Source of the DNA: Thiobacillus denitrificans
GTDB lineage: Bacteria; Pseudomonadota; Gammaproteobacteria; Burkholderiales; Thiobacillaceae
DNA: 64,000 nt
Direction: 5' to 3'
Assembly (NCBI GenBank): GCA_002403375.1
Contig: DHHQ01000005.1
Location: 16,041-80,040 of the forward strand
Positions within the stretch are counted from its first letter, which is position 1. Each line of letters opens with the position of its first letter. A program made the translations under genes and the position numbers. The notes beneath the pieces are model-generated. The model saw only the letters and a list, made by a program, of their open reading frames with translations, was not told the origin of the DNA and did not search any database. Positions 1 through 7,651 of this stretch are shown here, piece by piece.

Positions 1-68
1 AAATCGACCATCTTGGCGCCGAGTTCGCGGTGGGTGGCGTTGAGCGGGGTTTGCTTGAGGTCGGACAT
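1..68 (-). CDS. gcvT: Aminomethyltransferase GcvT (glycine cleavage T protein), N-terminal fragment
   Basis: Only the first 22 codons lie in the window, reading from an ATG at 68 toward the left edge. The peptide runs MSDLKQTPLNATHRELGAKM and then VDF, which matches the conserved N-terminus of GcvT (HxxLGAKMVDF). GcvT is the tetrahydrofolate-dependent aminomethyltransferase of the glycine cleavage system. The assignment is strengthened by the tandem glycine riboswitch and terminator directly upstream, the usual control element of gcv operons. The rest of the gene and any gcvH/gcvP are outside the window. Confidence 0.85.
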   Translation of the reverse strand, partial: MSDLKQTPLNATHRELGAKMVD

Positions 69-76
69 GGGGCACC

Positions 77-116
77 AAAAAATAAAAAGGGGTGAAGCGT
101 GGATTCGCTTCACCCC
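77..116 (-). terminator. Intrinsic terminator of the glycine riboswitch expression platform
   Basis: On the minus strand an 11-bp perfect stem (GGGGTGAAGCG paired with CGCTTCACCCC, 89-116) is followed by a nearly pure T tract (77-88), just ahead of the gcvT start codon at 68. Its position directly after the second aptamer suggests a transcriptional platform: glycine binding would favour read-through into gcvT, as in known gcv ON switches. The switching mechanism is inferred. Confidence 0.8.
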
Positions 117-312
117 TCTGTCCTTGGTACCTGAGAGATTACGGCCGCTGTGTCGACGGCGGGCCGCTGCCCCTTCGGTGGTGACCGTTCCGGCCACGCT
201 CTCCAGAGTGTCTTTCCCAGCGCCTTGGCTGGGTGCCGCGGTCCTTTTGCCTGAGCGATTCCGGGTGAATTGCGCCTTCGGCGGCGTGCGGTGCACGCGC
301 TCTCCCGCAGCG
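117..312 (-). promoter_or_regulatory. Tandem glycine riboswitch upstream of gcvT
   Basis: Reading the minus strand, two similar aptamers are visible. The first runs from about 312 to 235, with GGGAGAGCGCG, a CCGAAGG core and a closing CGCTCAGGCAAAAGGACC. The second runs from about 212 to 117, with TGGAGAGCGTGG, CACCGAAGGGG and a closing CTCTCAGGTACCAAGGAC. The GGAGAG / CCGAAGG / CUCAGGNANNAAGGAC pattern is diagnostic of the glycine riboswitch class, and two copies in tandem are the common architecture. It controls gcvT, which starts immediately downstream. Exact ends are approximate. Confidence 0.9.
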
Positions 313-364
313 GGAACGCGCACTATACCGAAGAAGTCGGGCGCCGGCCAGCGTGCCAGGGCCC

Positions 365-1504
365 TCAGTAGACCAGCTGCAGATCGAAGCCCATCGGCCT
401 GATGTCGTGCACCGTCAGCGGCAGGCTCAGGGGTTGCTCGCTGCGCGGCGGCATGCCCGCGGCGATGCGCCCGGCGTCGCCCAGGTACTCGCTGGGGGCG
501 AAGCTGCGGCGCGTCAGCGGGCGGTTGCGCTGGTCGGTCAGGGTGAGCACCAGCACCGGCCAGGCCTGGGCGTGCCCGGCGCGGTTGCCGAGGGTGAGGG
601 TGAGGCGGTAGCGGCCCTTCGCCTCGGTCTCCAGGTCGGAGCCGACGATCTGCAGCAGGGCGAGGTTCTTCGGCAGCGAGAGCGTGCAGCCGGCGAGCGC
701 GCACATCCTTTCGAGCAGGGGACGGCTTTGCGGCAGCTGGCTGACCAGGGTGTCGCGCAGGAAGTAGGCGGCCTGGCCGAGCAGCGCGGCCAGCAGCAGC
801 ACGCCGGCGAGCGCCCACGCCCACGACCGTCCGCGGCGCGGCGCCGGCTCGCTGCGGGACTCGTCCGCGGCGGGCTGGGTGCGGGGCGCTTCGATCCGGC
901 AGACCGCGGGCGGGGTTGCGACGCCCGTGCCTGCGCCGAGGGCGGTGGGCGCGCGCACGTAGGGGGGCGGATACATCAGCGGCAGCCCCGACGTGTCGGA
1001 GGCGGACGTCGCCCGGATTTCCGGCATCGGCCCGTAATCGTCCGAAACCGGGATGTCGGGGTCGATGATGATGATCGAGGTCAGGTCGGGTGCCGCCTCG
1101 CGCTGGGCGATGCCGACGGGCGTCCACGCGGGGGCCGGCGAGCCAGGCTCAGGTGCGGGCGACTCGGCACGCTCGGGCTCGGCTGGCGCGGAAGATTCGG
1201 CGGGCTCGGTGGATTCGATGGACTCGGGCGGCGCCACGGGCTCGACGGGCTCGGTCGTTGTCGGCGCCGCCTCGGGTTCGGCGTGGTCCGGTTCGATCGC
1301 GGCGGGCGCCGCCGCCGGTGCGGCGGCCGGCTCGGGTTCCGGCGGGCGGGGCAGCGGCGAGCCGTCTTCCAGCAGCAGGCTCGTTCGGGCATCGAATGCG
1401 CCGCCGCACACGCCGCACTGCGCCCACCCCGCTGCGGCCTCCAGCTGGGGGGCGCCGACGCGGAACACGCTGCCGCAGTGCGGGCAGGTGGTGCGGAAGC
1501 TCAT
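365..1504 (-). CDS. Zinc-ribbon, DUF3426-type membrane protein
   Basis: The 379-residue protein starts at an ATG overlapping the prmA stop codon (ATGA), so translation is probably coupled. The N-terminus is a zinc ribbon (CPHCGSVF, then CGVCGGAF at about 34-41) of the MJ0042 type. A long Pro/Glu/Ala-rich linker of low complexity (about 55-210) follows, then one membrane segment (WAWALAGVLLLAALLGQAAYF, about 235-255). A C-terminal DUF3426-like beta-rich domain contains the L..L..AG.CTL pattern. Proteins of this build are common next to prmA in betaproteobacteria. Their function is unknown; a regulatory or envelope role is only a guess. Confidence 0.8.
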   Translation of the reverse strand: MSFRTTCPHCGSVFRVGAPQLEAAAGWAQCGVCGGAFDARTSLLLEDGSPLPRPPEPEPAAAPAAAPAAIEPDHAEPEAAPTTTEPVEPVAPPESIESTEPAESSAPAEPERAESPAPEPGSPAPAWTPVGIAQREAAPDLTSIIIIDPDIPVSDDYGPMPEIRATSASDTSGLPLMYPPPYVRAPTALGAGTGVATPPAVCRIEAPRTQPAADESRSEPAPRRGRSWAWALAGVLLLAALLGQAAYFLRDTLVSQLPQSRPLLERMCALAGCTLSLPKNLALLQIVGSDLETEAKGRYRLTLTLGNRAGHAQAWPVLVLTLTDQRNRPLTRRSFAPSEYLGDAGRIAAGMPPRSEQPLSLPLTVHDIRPMGFDLQLVY

Positions 1505-2391
1505 TGCTTGACGCCGGCCAGGCGCACCCAGCCCTCGTCGACCGCAGGCGCGTCGAAGGCGAACCATTCGCGGTAGACGGTCATCACGTCTTCGGCCTGC
1601 TCGGCGAGGATGCCCGACAGCACCAGCCTGCCGCCGGCGCGCACGCGGCCGGCGAGCAGCGGCGCCATGCCCTTCAGCGGGTTGGTGAGGATGTTGGCGA
1701 CGACGACGTCGTAGGGCCCCGGCGCGAGCTCGCCCGGCAGGCAGAAGTGGGCGACGACCTCGTTCAGCGCCGCGTTGTCGCGCGAGGCGCTGACCGCCTG
1801 CGGGTCGATGTCGACGCCGTCTACGCGCGCCGCGCCCAGCTTGGCGGCAGCGATCGCGAGGATGCCGGAGCCGCAGCCGTAGTCGAGCAGCGTCTCGCCG
1901 CCGGCGAGCTGTTCGTCGAGCCAGCGCAGGCACAGCCGCGTGGTCGGGTGGCTGCCCGTGCCGAAGGCAAGCCCCGGGTCGAGCTTGAGGTTGATCGCGT
2001 GGCTGTCGGGCGCATCGTGCCAGGTCGGCACGATCCACAGCCGGGGCGAGATCGGGATCGGGTCGAACTGCGACTGGGTCAGCCGCACCCAGTCCTGCTC
2101 GGCGACGGTCTCGACCGTGTAGTCGGTGGGAACGGCAATGCCCGCGAGTCCTGCTGCGGCGGCGAGCACCGCCGCCACGTCGGCGTCTTCCTCCAGCAGC
2201 ACCACCGCGATGCTGTGGGGCCACAGCTCGGCGCTCGGGTAGTCGGGTTCGCCGAACAGCGGCGTTTCGTCGACCGTTCCGGCGTCGGCGTCCTCGAGCG
2301 ACACCGACAGCGCGCCGGCTTCCATCAGCGCGTCGGACAGCGGCTCGGCCTGCTTGGAGTCGACGAGGATGCGGACGGATTGCCAGGACAT
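1501..2391 (-). CDS. prmA: Ribosomal protein L11 methyltransferase PrmA
   Basis: The 296-residue protein is the usual size for PrmA, the SAM-dependent enzyme that trimethylates ribosomal protein L11. The SAM-binding motif DYGCGSGILAIAA is clear at about residues 168-180, preceded by LAFGTGSHPTTRLCL, a PrmA hallmark. VVANILTNPL (about 231-240) is the family's post-motif IV. The start at 2391 gives MSWQSVRI, a typical PrmA beginning. It lies upstream of the DUF3426 gene, with a 4-bp overlap, and downstream of accC, separated by a 130-bp inverted-repeat spacer. Confidence 0.95.
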   Translation of the reverse strand: MSWQSVRILVDSKQAEPLSDALMEAGALSVSLEDADAGTVDETPLFGEPDYPSAELWPHSIAVVLLEEDADVAAVLAAAAGLAGIAVPTDYTVETVAEQDWVRLTQSQFDPIPISPRLWIVPTWHDAPDSHAINLKLDPGLAFGTGSHPTTRLCLRWLDEQLAGGETLLDYGCGSGILAIAAAKLGAARVDGVDIDPQAVSASRDNAALNEVVAHFCLPGELAPGPYDVVVANILTNPLKGMAPLLAGRVRAGGRLVLSGILAEQAEDVMTVYREWFAFDAPAVDEGWVRLAGVKQ

Positions 2392-2521
2392 TTCAGGGGT
2401 CAGGGGTCAGGATTCAGGAGTCAGGGGAGGCTGTGCGGCTTCGCCGCGCTGGATTGGGAAAAGATGGGGCGTGTCACGGATTGCCCTGATCTCCGACCCC
2501 TGAATCCTGACCCCTGCCCCC
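2392..2521. repeat. Inverted-repeat spacer element between accC and prmA
   Basis: The left arm (about 2395-2428) is built of iterated GGGGTCAGGATTCAGG-type heptads and the right arm (about 2495-2521) is its reverse complement (CCCCTGAATCCTGACCCC). A GC hairpin-like middle with a variable segment separates them. The transcript of this spacer could fold into a long imperfect stem. A second element of the same design lies at 3872-4004. No coding potential was seen. Confidence 0.6.
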
Positions 2522-3871
2522 TCAAGCCTTCTCCTCCGCCAGCTTGTGCTCCAGGTAATGAATGCTGGTGCCGCCGGCGACGAAGGCGGCGTCGTGCATC
2601 AGGTCCTGGTGCAGCGGGATGTTGGTCCGGATGCCTTCGACGACCATTTCGAGCAGCGCGCCGCGCATGCGGGCGATCGCCTGGTCGCGGGTGTCGCCGT
2701 AGGCGATCAGCTTGCCGATCATCGAGTCGTAGTGCGGCGGAACGTAGTAGCCGTGGTAGACGTGCGAGTCGACGCGGATGCCAGGGCCGCCGGGCGCGTG
2801 ATAGTTGGTCAGCTTGCCGGGGCTGGGGACGAAGGTCGACGGATGCTCGGCGTTGACGCGGCACTCGATGGCGTGGCCGCGGAACCGGATGTCCTTCTGC
2901 GTGAACGGCAGCGGCTCGCCGGCCGCGACGCGGATCTGCGTCTGCACGATGTCGATGCCGGTGATGAGCTCGGTCACCGGGTGCTCGACCTGCACGCGCG
3001 TGTTCATCTCGATGAAGTAGAACTCGCCGTTCTCGTACAGGAACTCGAAGGTGCCGGCGCCGCGGTAGCCGATCTTGCGGCAGGCCTCGGCGCAGCGTTC
3101 GCCGATCTTGTCGCGCAGCTTGGGGTCGAGGCCGGGCGCGGGCGCTTCTTCGAGCACCTTCTGGTGGCGGCGCTGCATCGAGCAGTCGCGTTCACCGAGG
3201 TGGACCGCGTTGCCGTGTTCGTCGGCGAGGATCTGGATCTCGATATGGCGCGGCGTCTGCAGGAATTTCTCCATGTAGACCATGGGGTTGCCGAAGGCGG
3301 CGCCGGCCTCGGTGCGGGTCATCGTGACCGCGTTCAGCAGCGCGGCCTCGGTGTGCACCACGCGCATGCCGCGCCCGCCGCCGCCGCCGGCGGCCTTGAT
3401 GATGACCGGGTAGCCGATGTCGCGCGCGATCCTGAGGATTTCCTGCGGATCTTCGGGCAGCGCGCCCTCGGAGCCGGGGACGCAGGGGACCTTCGCCTCG
3501 ATCATCGCCTGCTTGGCGGTGACCTTGTCGCCCATCAGGCGGATGTTGTCGGGGCGCGGGCCGATGAAGGTGAAGCCGGACGACTCGACGCGCTCGGCGA
3601 AGTCGGCGTTCTCGGAGAGGAAGCCGTAGCCGGGGTGGATGGCCTCGGCGTCGGTGACCTCGGCGGCGGCGATGATCGACGGCACGTGCAGGTAGCTCTG
3701 CGTCGACGGCGCCGGGCCGATGCACACCGATTCGTCGGCCAGCTTCACGTACTTGGCGTCGCGGTCGGCTTCGGAATACACGGCGACCGTCTTGATGCCC
3801 ATTTCGCGGCAGGCGCGCTGGATTCTCAGGGCGATTTCGCCGCGGTTGGCGATGAGGATTTTTTCGAACAT
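2522..3871 (-). CDS. accC: Biotin carboxylase, acetyl-CoA carboxylase subunit AccC
   Basis: The 449-residue protein is full length for AccC, which carboxylates the biotin of AccB with ATP and bicarbonate in the first step of fatty acid synthesis. It begins MFEKILIANRGEIALRI, the standard N-terminus. The glycine-rich ATP loop KAAGGGGGRGMR is at about 159-170. EMNTRVQVEHPVTE, with the catalytic Glu/Arg/Glu residues, is at about 287-300. The ATP-grasp and C-terminal domains appear intact. It follows accB on the same strand with a 133-bp repeat-bearing spacer. Confidence 0.97.
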   Translation of the reverse strand: MFEKILIANRGEIALRIQRACREMGIKTVAVYSEADRDAKYVKLADESVCIGPAPSTQSYLHVPSIIAAAEVTDAEAIHPGYGFLSENADFAERVESSGFTFIGPRPDNIRLMGDKVTAKQAMIEAKVPCVPGSEGALPEDPQEILRIARDIGYPVIIKAAGGGGGRGMRVVHTEAALLNAVTMTRTEAGAAFGNPMVYMEKFLQTPRHIEIQILADEHGNAVHLGERDCSMQRRHQKVLEEAPAPGLDPKLRDKIGERCAEACRKIGYRGAGTFEFLYENGEFYFIEMNTRVQVEHPVTELITGIDIVQTQIRVAAGEPLPFTQKDIRFRGHAIECRVNAEHPSTFVPSPGKLTNYHAPGGPGIRVDSHVYHGYYVPPHYDSMIGKLIAYGDTRDQAIARMRGALLEMVVEGIRTNIPLHQDLMHDAAFVAGGTSIHYLEHKLAEEKA

Positions 3872-4004
3872 ATGTGTAGGGGGCTAGGGGATAGGATCTA
3901 GGGTTTAGGGGGCTTTGAGCGGCCTGCAGCCGCGCCATGAAATCGGGGGACGCGAAGCACTGCTTCCCTGGCCCCCGACTCCTAGTTCCTGGCCCCTGAT
4001 TTCC
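3872..4004. repeat. Inverted-repeat spacer element between accB and accC
   Basis: The left part (about 3877-3913) iterates AGGGG-type heptads (GGGGCTAGGGGATAGGATC). The right part (about 3970-3995) carries the complementary CCCCGACTCCTAGTTCCTGG-type sequence. The middle contains GCGGCCTGCAGCCGC, a short palindrome. The layout resembles the 2392-2521 element, although the heptad differs. No reading frame is supported. Confidence 0.55.
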
Positions 4005-4457
4005 TCAACCAATTACAAACAGCGGCTCGCCGTATTCGACCGGCTGGCCGTTCTCGACCAGGATGGCCTTGATGACGCCGCCCTGGTCCGCTTCGATTTC
4101 GTTCAAGAGCTTCATCGCCTCGATGATGCACAGCGTGTCGCCGGCGTTCACGCTCTGGCCGACTTCGACGAAGTTCTTCGAGCCGGGCGCCGGGGCGCGG
4201 TAGAAGGTGCCGACCATGGGCGAGCGCACGACGTGGCCCTCGGGCATGGCGTCCTCGGCCGGCGCGGCCGCGGCCGGAGCGGGGGCCGCGGCAGGCGCGG
4301 CGGCCTGATACATCTGCGGCTGCGGCGCCATCATCATCGGTGCGCCGGCGATGCTCTTGGCGATGCGGACCTTTTCCTCGCCCTCGGTGATTTCGAGTTC
4401 GGCGATGCCCGACGCTTCGACCAGGTCAATGAGCTTTTTCAGTTTTCTGAGATCCAT
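4005..4457 (-). CDS. accB: Biotin carboxyl carrier protein AccB
   Basis: The 150-residue protein starts MDLRKLKKLIDLVEAS. It has the typical BCCP layout: an N-terminal helical segment with ELEITEGEEKVRI, an Ala/Pro-rich linker (about 45-75), and a biotinyl domain with the biotin-attachment motif IEAMKLLN (lysine about 116) and a C-terminal GEPLFVIG. AccB carries the carboxyl group from AccC to the carboxyltransferase in fatty acid synthesis. Its start codon lies 32 bp inside the 3' end of aroQ, so the two genes overlap and are probably co-expressed; accC follows downstream. Confidence 0.97.
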   Translation of the reverse strand: MDLRKLKKLIDLVEASGIAELEITEGEEKVRIAKSIAGAPMMMAPQPQMYQAAAPAAAPAPAAAAPAEDAMPEGHVVRSPMVGTFYRAPAPGSKNFVEVGQSVNAGDTLCIIEAMKLLNEIEADQGGVIKAILVENGQPVEYGEPLFVIG

Positions 4458-4956
4458 GGGGGGTCCTGTCTTGAAGGTGGCGTAGCGCGTATTCCAGCGC
4501 CAGTTCGTAACCGTGCGCGCCCAGGCCGGACACCACGCCGACGGCAAGGTCGGAGAAGTACGAATGGTGGCGGAAGGCTTCGCGCGCGTAAATGTTGGAA
4601 AGGTGAACTTCGACGAAGGGGATGGCGGTCGCTGCCAGGGCATCGCGCAGCGCGACGCTGGAGTGGGTATAGCCCGCCGGGTTGATGACGATGAAGTCGA
4701 CCTGCTCGCGCGCAGCCTGGTGGACGCGGTCGATCAGGGCGCCTTCGTGGTTGTGCTGGAAGGTTTCGACCCGGGCGCCTGCCGCCTCGCCGCGGGTGAC
4801 CAGGGTGCGGTTGATGTCCTCCAGCGTGGCCAGTCCGTAATGCCTGGGCTCGCGGCTGCCGAGCAGATTGAGGTTGGGGCCGTGCAGAACCAGCACGTGG
4901 GCGTGCAGACTGGGGACCGTTTTTGCTGCCGTGCGGCTGGTTCGCTTGGTCGTCAT
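4426..4956 (-). CDS. aroQ: 3-dehydroquinate dehydratase, type II
   Basis: Type II dehydroquinase of the shikimate pathway. The signature VLHGPNLNLLGSREP, with the catalytic tyrosine a few residues later (HYGLATLEDI), is visible, followed by QHNHEGALID, INPAGYTHSSVALRDAL and PFVEVHLSNIYARE. The start at 4956 gives 176 residues with about 20 extra basic residues before the catalytic domain. A downstream start would give the usual size of about 150, so the start is uncertain. The C-terminus extends 32 bp into accB in another frame. Confidence 0.93.
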   Translation of the reverse strand: MTTKRTSRTAAKTVPSLHAHVLVLHGPNLNLLGSREPRHYGLATLEDINRTLVTRGEAAGARVETFQHNHEGALIDRVHQAAREQVDFIVINPAGYTHSSVALRDALAATAIPFVEVHLSNIYAREAFRHHSYFSDLAVGVVSGLGAHGYELALEYALRHLQDRTPHGSQKTEKAH

Positions 4957-5015
4957 GGCGGCGGAGTTTGCCGTAATTGGGGGTGAATTGTCCAGATGTT
5001 GCGGCCAAACGGCAA

Positions 5016-5540
5016 TTATGCGCCGATATTGCGCAACGTGGTCTCGAGCGTCGCGCGCGGCAGCCGCCCGAGGTGGCGGAACACGATGCGGCCGTCGCGG
5101 TCGAGCACGACCGTGTAGGGCAGCGCGCCGCTGGCGTTGCCGAGCCGACGCACGAGGCCGTGGGCCGCGCCCTCGCCGATCAGGATCGGGTAGCCGACCG
5201 GCTGGCGCTCGAGGAATTTCGCGACATTGGACTTCCCGTCGATGGCGATGCCGACGAATTCCACGCCGCGCCCGTGGGTTTCCGCCCGCAGCGCGGCGAA
5301 GTCCGGCATCTCCTCGCGGCACGGCGCGCACCAGCTGGCCCAGAAATTCAGCACCACGATCTGGCCGCGCCACTGCGACAGTGCCTGGGGCTGGTCCTGC
5401 AGGTCGGGGAAGGCGAGCGGCCAGACGGCCTCCATCGGGTCGGGCGGCGCCTGCGGGGCGAGACGCGCCTGCGCCAGCCAGATTCCGGCGAGCAGGGCGG
5501 CGAGCGCCAGCGGGAGGGCGTAGAGCAGGGTCTTCGGCAT
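5016..5540 (-). CDS. TlpA-family periplasmic thioredoxin-like protein
   Basis: The 174-residue protein begins with an uncleaved or signal-anchor hydrophobic segment (LYALPLALAALLAGIWLAQA). A thioredoxin-like domain follows with the active site WASWCAPCREEMPDF (about residues 70-84) and a later YPILIGE/LPYTVVLDRDG region containing the cis-proline. Such TlpA/ResA-like proteins reduce disulfides in the periplasm, for example during cytochrome c maturation or in sulfur oxidation. Both fit here, because soxZ-soxY lie just upstream and ccsA-resB beyond them. The specific substrate cannot be told from sequence. Confidence 0.85.
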   Translation of the reverse strand: MPKTLLYALPLALAALLAGIWLAQARLAPQAPPDPMEAVWPLAFPDLQDQPQALSQWRGQIVVLNFWASWCAPCREEMPDFAALRAETHGRGVEFVGIAIDGKSNVAKFLERQPVGYPILIGEGAAHGLVRRLGNASGALPYTVVLDRDGRIVFRHLGRLPRATLETTLRNIGA

Positions 5541-5603
5541 GGTTGCGCCGGCCCGAAGGCGGCAGGCGAAGCGTATACCGCGCTCCCGGCCCTGTCACCC
5601 GGG

Positions 5604-5906
5604 TCAGCCCGCGCGGGCCTCGACGCTGCCGGTGTCGCCGGTGTTGTCCTCGGCGGTGACGCTGACCGTGTCGCCGGTGTTCATCCCCCTGACCCTGAAC
5701 GCGAGGTAGGGGTCCTTCGAAATGCCGCCGCCCAGCTGTCCGTCGAGCACCTGCTTGCCGTTGACGGCGACGCGCAGGGTCTTGACGAAATGCGCCGGCA
5801 CCAGCTGGCCGCTCTTGGCGTCCTTGCGCAGCCCGTTTTCCGACGGATGGGTCATCAGGATGCGGATTTCGCCGCCGCCCGCGCGGAGTCGCATTGCGAT
5901 CGCCAT
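5604..5906 (-). CDS. soxZ: Thiosulfate oxidation carrier complex protein SoxZ
   Basis: The 100-residue protein matches SoxZ in size and motifs: MRLRAGGGEIRILMTHPSE near the start, then HFVKTLRVAVNGK and FRVRGMNTGDTVSVTAEDN. SoxZ is the small immunoglobulin-like partner of SoxY. The heterodimer carries sulfur intermediates on a SoxY cysteine during periplasmic thiosulfate oxidation. It lies 13 bp downstream of soxY in the same operon. SoxZ lacks its own export signal and is thought to be co-exported with Tat-targeted SoxY. Confidence 0.95.
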   Translation of the reverse strand: MAIAMRLRAGGGEIRILMTHPSENGLRKDAKSGQLVPAHFVKTLRVAVNGKQVLDGQLGGGISKDPYLAFRVRGMNTGDTVSVTAEDNTGDTGSVEARAG

Positions 5907-5919
5907 GGTTTTCTCCTCG

Positions 5920-6384
5920 TCAGCCGCCGCAGCCGCCGGCGGTGACCTTGACCTCCTTGGTCGCCGTGTAGACCTTGCCGCCGGCCTTGACCACGGCGCG
6001 CACGCTGGCCGTTTCCCCCATCTTGATGCGGGTCGACAGGCTGCCGTCGAAATCCGACAGGGCGAACAGCGCGGCCAGCGGGTAGACGTTCTTTTCGCCG
6101 AGGATCGCGATCGACTCGACGTCGGCGAGCGTGGTCAGGACCTCGACCGGCACGACCGCGCCGTTTTCCGCGATGTCGGGCGCCTTGACCCGCACCTCGG
6201 GCGACGCGCCCGCGTCGCCGGCACCGATCGCCGCCAGCGCGTCGGCGGGTTTCCGCGCCGCGAAGGCGGCGCTGTTCCAGTCGGCGAGAACCGCGCGCGG
6301 CTTCAGCAGCCCGGCGGCGACGGCCGTGGCGACGAGTCCGGCCGAGGCGGCCGATTTGAGCAGGAGTCTGCGGGTGGCATTCAT
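5920..6384 (-). CDS. soxY: Thiosulfate oxidation carrier protein SoxY
   Basis: The 154-residue protein begins with a Tat-like signal (MNATRRLLLKSAASAGLVA) and ends in the diagnostic swinging arm GGCGG, whose cysteine carries the sulfur substrate. The middle contains the ENGAVVPVEV and YPLAALFALS segments typical of SoxY. SoxYZ is the substrate carrier of the Sox system in the periplasm. It forms a two-gene unit with soxZ. No soxA, soxX, soxB or soxCD is in the window, so this is either a detached copy or an additional soxYZ pair. Confidence 0.96.
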   Translation of the reverse strand: MNATRRLLLKSAASAGLVATAVAAGLLKPRAVLADWNSAAFAARKPADALAAIGAGDAGASPEVRVKAPDIAENGAVVPVEVLTTLADVESIAILGEKNVYPLAALFALSDFDGSLSTRIKMGETASVRAVVKAGGKVYTATKEVKVTAGGCGG

Positions 6385-6499
6385 GGCGGTCTCCCGAAAG
6401 GGACTGGAGAACGGAACCAGGAATGCTCATTACAGACGTTTCGCGGCAAACTTCAACCCGTCTGTTGCCGCGGACCGGGCCGGGCGGCCCGGCGGCGGC

Positions 6500-7639
6500 T
6501 CAGAGCTCGCCGTAGGAGTGCAGCCCGGACAGGAACATGTTGACGCCGATGAAGGCGAAGGTGGTGATCAGCAGGCCGACCACCGCCCACCACGCCAGCA
6601 TCGCGCCGCGCAGGCCCTTGACCAGGCGGATGTGCAGCCAGGCGGCGTAGTTCAGCCACACGATCAGCGCCCAGGTCTCCTTCGGGTCCCACGACCAGTA
6701 GCCGCCCCAGGCTTCGGCCGCCCACATCGCACCGAGGATGGTGGCGATGGTGAAGAAGGCGAAGCCGATCGCGATCGCCTTGTACATGACGTCGTCGATC
6801 ACCTCGAGCTTCGGCAGGCGGCTGGCGAGGATGCCGCGCTGCGCCAGCAGGTAGGCGGCGCCGAGCATGGCGGCGATCGAGAAGGCGCCGTAGCCGACGA
6901 AGTTGGCGGGGACGTGCAGCTTCATCCACCACGACTTGAGCGCCGGCACCAGCGGCTGGATCTCGTGCGCGCCGCGGTCGAAGGTGTACCAGAGGATGAA
7001 GCCGACCGCGGCCGAGATCACCAGCAGCACGAAGGCGCCCATCTGGCGGGTCTGGTAGCGGGCCTCGTAGTAGAGGTACATCATCGCGGTGATCAGGCAG
7101 AACAGCACGAACACCTCGTACAGGTTCGACACCGGGATGTGGCCGACGTCGGCGCCGATCAGGTAGGACTCGTACCAGCGCACCATCAGGCCGATCCAGC
7201 CGAGCGTCACCGCCGCCCAGGTCAGCGTGCTAGCGGTCTTCATGGTGAATTCCGAGCGCGCCAGCAGGCCGCCCCAGTAGGCCAGCGTGGCGAGCCCGAA
7301 CAGCGCGCACATCCACATGATCGCGGCCTGGCTCGAGATCAGGTACTTGAGGAAGAAGGCCTCCTCCATGCGCGCGAGGTTGCCGCCGTACTGGCTGATC
7401 GCGAACAGGCTGAGGGCGCCGACCGCGAGGAACAGCGGGCGGAACGGCTTCCAGAACCAGCCGGACACGGCGAGCGCCGGAATCGACGCCAGCAGGATGC
7501 CCTTCTCGTAGATGTCCATGTAGTCGCCGAAGCGCGACAGGGCGGCGAGGCCGCCGACGGTGACGACGGCGGCGAACAGCCAGTCGAACCACGTCAGGCG
7601 CTTGAGCAGCGGGGCGGGTTGGTTGAGGGCGAGTTCCAT
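6500..7639 (-). CDS. ccsA: System II cytochrome c biogenesis protein CcsA/ResC-like (often named CcsB)
   Basis: The 379-residue polytopic membrane protein carries the tryptophan-rich haem-handling motif WGGYWSWDPKETWALIVW (about residues 308-325), which defines CcsA/CcmC/CcmF-type haem transporters. About eight hydrophobic segments are visible. With ResB, encoded 12 bp upstream on the same strand, it forms the system II complex that exports haem and attaches it to apocytochromes c in the periplasm. The pair lies just downstream of a dihaem cytochrome gene, a natural client. Naming of this subunit varies between CcsA, CcsB and ResC. Confidence 0.93.
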   Translation of the reverse strand: MELALNQPAPLLKRLTWFDWLFAAVVTVGGLAALSRFGDYMDIYEKGILLASIPALAVSGWFWKPFRPLFLAVGALSLFAISQYGGNLARMEEAFFLKYLISSQAAIMWMCALFGLATLAYWGGLLARSEFTMKTASTLTWAAVTLGWIGLMVRWYESYLIGADVGHIPVSNLYEVFVLFCLITAMMYLYYEARYQTRQMGAFVLLVISAAVGFILWYTFDRGAHEIQPLVPALKSWWMKLHVPANFVGYGAFSIAAMLGAAYLLAQRGILASRLPKLEVIDDVMYKAIAIGFAFFTIATILGAMWAAEAWGGYWSWDPKETWALIVWLNYAAWLHIRLVKGLRGAMLAWWAVVGLLITTFAFIGVNMFLSGLHSYGEL

Positions 7640-7651
7640 GTGAGTCTCCGG

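Noticed and set aside
353..1576. A 407-codon plus-strand frame opposite the DUF3426 gene.
   Set aside because: It has low-complexity Gly/Arg-rich translation, while the minus strand has a zinc ribbon, a membrane helix and coupling to prmA.
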